From Chloroflexota bacterium (GTDB lineage Bacteria > Chloroflexota > Anaerolineae > Promineifilales > Promineifilaceae), in contig QQUD01000445.1 in NCBI GenBank assembly GCA_008501785.1, positions 1 through 6,597 on the forward strand: a DNA stretch of 6,597 nt, written 5' to 3'. Position numbers and translations under genes: made by a program. This document shows, in pieces, positions 4,141 to 6,597 of the stretch. The notes below the pieces were generated by a model. That model saw nothing but the letters and a program-made list of their open reading frames with translations. It ran no database searches and was not told the origin of the DNA. Numbering within the stretch: the first letter of the stretch is position 1; every line of letters begins with the position of its first letter.

Positions 4141-6525
4141 ATGAAACAAAGTGAAGATTATTTACAAGAACTTGTCGAACGGTTAGAAAATGGCGAACCG
4201 GTTGCAGAATGTGTCGCTAGTTTGCCTGCGCAAGAAGCTGAGATTGTGGCATTAATAGATGCGATGCACAAGCTTTCTTTCCCTGAGGAGAATGAAGCAG
4301 TTGCAGCCGCACAAGAGGCAAAGTTGTTGGCAGCGACACAGGCGCAATTTTCAGGTGGGCGGGTCGGGGAAGATGATTTACCGATAACGGCCGTTATCCG
4401 CACCCAAATCCAAACATGGCTAGACCAACTGCCCATTCCGCGAGAATTAGCCTACGGTTTGGCCGCTGTACTGGTGATGATTCTATTTGCAGTTGTTTGG
4501 ACTAGCTTGTCTAATCGCCCTGGCGATGGTTTACCCATTCAAGTTGAAACAAGCACGGAGACGATTGTAGAAGTGGTGCCTACTTCTGCGGCTGGTGTGG
4601 TTGATGATCCGCCAGCAATTGATGCAGAACAACTCGCTGAACAAGCCGAAGTTGCCGCTATCCCACCGACACCACAAGGTCCGACGGTTTATTTGCCTTT
4701 GATGACCAGTCCGCTTGATTTTAGGGCGGAAACGGCCGTTATCGACAACATTCAAGGCATCGTAGAAATGCAAACGGACGATGGCGTGTGGACGGCCGTT
4801 AATCAAACGACCACAATTGCCGCTGGTCAGCTACTGCGCACCGGAAATCTGTCACAGGCAACACTCAATTTCTACGATGGCAGTCTAGCAAATCTCAGCG
4901 CCAACACCGAGATTTCAATTGATGAACTAAACGCCCTGCGACCAGAAAATGGCTTCCGCACCGTTGTGATGACCCAATGGACCGGCGACACTGACCACGC
5001 CGTCCAGTTCCGCAATGATGGTGGTTCTCGTTACGAAGTGAACACGCCAACTGGTTCAGGGATTGCCCGTGGCACTAAATTCCACGTCATGGTAACGGCC
5101 GATTTACTCACGCGCTACATTGTCACCGAAGGTCGCGTCGATGTCACCGGAGCTGGACGCATGGTTACCGTCACAGCGGGCAAGCTCTCCACTATTTTGC
5201 CAGAAACCGTACCTACAGAACCAGCTTTCAATATTGCTGGTGAAGGCGAAGTTGAAGCAACTGGCCCAGTCTGGACCATCGCCGGACAAACTTTTCAAAC
5301 ACATGAACATATGATTACGGTTGGCAATCCGCAGATTGGCGATTTGGTGCGAGTAAATGGCCATTTGCTGTCCGATGGCAGCCGTGTGGCAGATAGGATT
5401 GTGCTGGTGCGTCGTGCCATTGCTAACCGGTTTACATTTACGGGCACGGTCGAAGCAATGGGGGCTGCATGGACGGTTGCTTCCCAAACCATCACGGTCA
5501 ACAGCGGAACTGCTGTAGATGCCGACATCGTAATTGGAGCAAATGTACAAGTTTCAGGTATGATTTTGGCAGATGGAACGCTGCAAGCCAAGCAGATTGT
5601 TTTGCTCGATGAACTCCCTGGCCATCCATTTGAATTTAGCGGTGTGGTGCAATCGATTGGGTCTGACAGTTGGACAGTTTCGGGCCACACAATTGCCGTG
5701 GATGTGTTTACTGGAATTGAAACAGGTATTGTTGTGGGTGATGTGGTCACGGTTCGGGGCGTCATTTTAGCTAATGAGTCATGGCTGGCGGGCAACATTG
5801 TCCTCAAGTTTGATGCGTTGCCGACCTTTGAATTTACAGGTACGTTAAACGGCATGGCACCATGGCAGGTTGGTGGACTCTCGTTTGAAATTAAACCCTG
5901 GACGATTGTTGACCCGAATCTTGCCGTGGGTGATCTTGTTTCTGTTAAAGGCATTATTTTGAGTGATGGCACCCGCGTTGCCACAAATATTGTGTCTTTG
6001 GCGGAACCCATCAATAATGTGATCGTCTTTGCCGGAACAGTGACGAGCATGAACCCCTGGATTGTCGATGGTCTGCAATTGGTGGTCACTGACGATACAC
6101 AAATCATTGACAATATCACGATTGGTGCAATGGTGAGTGTCCGCGCCCGGCTCATGCCCGATGGTACGTGGTCAGTGCTCACCGTGCGGCTGCTGTATCC
6201 TGATTTTGGACAAGGCTGCTTGACAATTAGCTCGCCAGTGGTTGCATTTGACGCTGGCATGATTCGCGTAAAGCATTGGCATGTGGATATTAAGCGAGAC
6301 GGCCGTATCCACATCAAAGGTAATCTCAAAATAGACCATGTGATCACCGTGCCGCTTTGCACAGGTTGGGATGGGGTAACAATAATTGTGGGTGATATTA
6401 CCGTTATCTATCAGCCTGTCGTAATTATCATTAATGATGGCAATAGTAATGGTGGCTCATCCGACTGTCGTGGTAGCAAATGTTCAAACAGAGGATCAAA
6501 TAGAGGGTCAAAGAAAAGTGGTTAG
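4141..6525 (+). CDS. Single-pass membrane putative anti-sigma factor with FecR-like domain and five DUF5666-like repeats
   Basis: A 794-residue protein from the ATG at 4141. Residues 1-70 are acidic and helical (L-x-E-L-V-E-R-L-E-N-G-E-P-V-A-E-C), a pattern I associate with N-termini of anti-sigma-like proteins in Chloroflexota. It should be cytoplasmic and contact the sigma factor; no zinc-binding HxxxCxxC motif is present. One transmembrane helix spans about 103-123 and is followed by a Pro/Glu/Thr-rich linker. A FecR-like beta domain covers about 203-350 (G-I-V-E-M, G-Q-L-L-R-T-G, A-T-L-N-F-Y-D-G-S, T-P-T-G-S-G-I-A-R-G-T-K-F, V-T-E-G-R-V-D-V). Five repeats of 65-66 residues follow (363-690), resembling DUF5666. 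The last 100 residues are beta-rich, then turn Gly/Ser/Asn/Arg/Lys-rich with Cys776 and Cys781. Role as a surface sensor controlling the sigma factor is inferred from gene order and domain order. The ligand is unknown, and no TonB-type transducer, the usual FecR partner, is seen. Confidence 0.82.
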   Translation: MKQSEDYLQELVERLENGEPVAECVASLPAQEAEIVALIDAMHKLSFPEENEAVAAAQEAKLLAATQAQFSGGRVGEDDLPITAVIRTQIQTWLDQLPIPRELAYGLAAVLVMILFAVVWTSLSNRPGDGLPIQVETSTETIVEVVPTSAAGVVDDPPAIDAEQLAEQAEVAAIPPTPQGPTVYLPLMTSPLDFRAETAVIDNIQGIVEMQTDDGVWTAVNQTTTIAAGQLLRTGNLSQATLNFYDGSLANLSANTEISIDELNALRPENGFRTVVMTQWTGDTDHAVQFRNDGGSRYEVNTPTGSGIARGTKFHVMVTADLLTRYIVTEGRVDVTGAGRMVTVTAGKLSTILPETVPTEPAFNIAGEGEVEATGPVWTIAGQTFQTHEHMITVGNPQIGDLVRVNGHLLSDGSRVADRIVLVRRAIANRFTFTGTVEAMGAAWTVASQTITVNSGTAVDADIVIGANVQVSGMILADGTLQAKQIVLLDELPGHPFEFSGVVQSIGSDSWTVSGHTIAVDVFTGIETGIVVGDVVTVRGVILANESWLAGNIVLKFDALPTFEFTGTLNGMAPWQVGGLSFEIKPWTIVDPNLAVGDLVSVKGIILSDGTRVATNIVSLAEPINNVIVFAGTVTSMNPWIVDGLQLVVTDDTQIIDNITIGAMVSVRARLMPDGTWSVLTVRLLYPDFGQGCLTISSPVVAFDAGMIRVKHWHVDIKRDGRIHIKGNLKIDHVITVPLCTGWDGVTIIVGDITVIYQPVVIIINDGNSNGGSSDCRGSKCSNRGSNRGSKKSG
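4387..4394. repeat. ACGGCCGT palindrome, copy 7
   Basis: Within the anti-sigma gene just before the transmembrane segment, read as Thr-Ala-Val (83-85). Extends to the 12-bp palindrome TAACGGCCGTTA. Confidence 0.9.
4732..4739. repeat. ACGGCCGT palindrome, copy 8
   Basis: Within the anti-sigma gene at the start of the FecR-like domain, read as Thr-Ala-Val (198-200). Extends to AACGGCCGTT. Confidence 0.9.
4792..4799. repeat. ACGGCCGT palindrome, copy 9
   Basis: Within the FecR-like domain, read as Thr-Ala-Val (218-220), only 60 nt after copy 8. Flanks are G and T. Confidence 0.9.
5227..6210 (+). repeat. Five tandem DUF5666-like protein repeats (65-66 residues each)
   Basis: The units start at 5227, 5425, 5623, 5821 and 6016 and encode residues 363-428, 429-494, 495-560, 561-625 and 626-690. 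The common pattern is F-x-G-x-V-x-x-[MI]-x-x-x-W-x-V-x-x-x-x-[IF]-x-V, then I-x-x-G-x-x-V-x-V-x-G-x-[IL]-L-x-D-G-[ST]-x-x-A-x-x-I-V-L. The invariant first glycines are at residues 369, 435, 501, 567 and 632, giving periods of 66, 66, 66 and 65. Conservation is at protein level; the DNA copies have diverged, so this is an old internal duplication and not a recent DNA repeat. Units 4 and 5 lost one residue, and unit 5 replaces the terminal A-x-x-I-V by S-V-L-T-V-R. Confidence 0.85.
6299..6306. repeat. ACGGCCGT palindrome, copy 10
   Basis: Within the C-terminal part of the FecR/DUF5666 protein gene, read as Asp-Gly-Arg (720-722). Flanks are G and A. No exact copy lies between 4800 and 6298; a one-mismatch copy, ACGGCCGA, is at 5095-5102. 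Confidence 0.9.
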
Positions 6526-6597
6526 ATGACTCAACTGGAAACCAATATCAATCCACGAAAATGTGCAAGAGTTCTGGGTATCATTGCCATCTATTTA
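6526..6597 (+). CDS. Start of an unidentified, probably membrane protein (partial)
   Basis: An ATG lies directly after the TAG of the preceding gene (TAGATG) and opens a frame that stays open for 24 codons to the window edge. The visible sequence is a short polar N-terminus (M-T-Q-L-E-T-N-I-N-P-R-K) followed by the beginning of a hydrophobic stretch (V-L-G-I-I-A-I-Y-L), as in a cytoplasmic N-terminus leading into a first transmembrane helix. The zero-spacing junction points to translational coupling and membership of the sigma/anti-sigma operon. Too little is visible to name a family. Confidence 0.6.
   Translation, partial: MTQLETNINPRKCARVLGIIAIYL

Noticed and set aside
5104..5550. Minus-strand open frame of 148 codons
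   Set aside because: Lies opposite the FecR and repeat coding region; no domain and no ribosome binding site supports it.
5295..6362. Long minus-strand open frame (355 codons) opposite the DUF5666 repeats
   Set aside because: The + strand carries recognisable periodic domains through this region. The minus frame gives a Ser/Thr/Pro-rich product without family features, typical of an antisense shadow.

Overview
The window reads as chromosomal DNA from a bacterium, most likely a member of the Chloroflexota (Anaerolineae-like). This placement is an inference. It rests on the gene pair in the right half: an ECF-type sigma factor followed by a membrane protein that combines a leucine/glutamate-rich anti-sigma-like N-terminus, a FecR-like domain and DUF5666-like repeats. 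It is also suggested by the 3-hydroxyacyl-CoA dehydrogenase type-2 tail at the left edge. No tRNA, rRNA, CRISPR array, transposase or integrase is visible.

Left part (1-863, + strand): the C-terminus of a short-chain dehydrogenase of the HSD17B10/3-hydroxyacyl-CoA dehydrogenase type-2 kind overlaps by 4 nt the start of a complete ribulose-phosphate 3-epimerase gene (rpe). Next (865-1830, - strand) is a membrane-anchored endonuclease/exonuclease/phosphatase (EEP) fold hydrolase that converges on rpe, with only one base between the two stop codons. A 189-nt AT-rich divergent intergenic region with two short inverted-repeat clusters separates it from an orphan membrane histidine kinase (2020-3426, + strand), which has no adjacent response regulator.

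Right part (3427-6597, + strand): a 152-nt leader precedes a tightly packed operon of an ECF-type sigma factor (3579-4130), a 794-residue single-pass putative anti-sigma/FecR protein with five about 66-residue DUF5666-like beads outside the membrane (4141-6525), and the first 24 codons of a third gene whose ATG directly abuts the preceding stop codon (6526-). The likely logic is that the ectodomain senses something at the cell surface, the cytoplasmic N-terminus holds or releases the sigma factor, and the sigma factor drives this operon and possibly other genes. The start codons of both regulator genes were moved downstream of the longest possible ORF starts because good ribosome binding sites precede the internal ATGs.

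The most striking DNA-level signal is a palindromic octamer, ACGGCCGT, present in ten exact copies in 6.6 kb (about 0.1 expected for equal base frequencies). Five of these extend to the 10-mer AACGGCCGTT. The copies lie in all five full-length genes, on both coding strands and in all three reading frames. They therefore look like a genome-wide highly iterated palindrome (analogous to cyanobacterial HIP1, GCGATCGC) and not like protein-level conservation. Two copies are embedded in larger C-tract-containing inverted repeats that look like small inserted elements.
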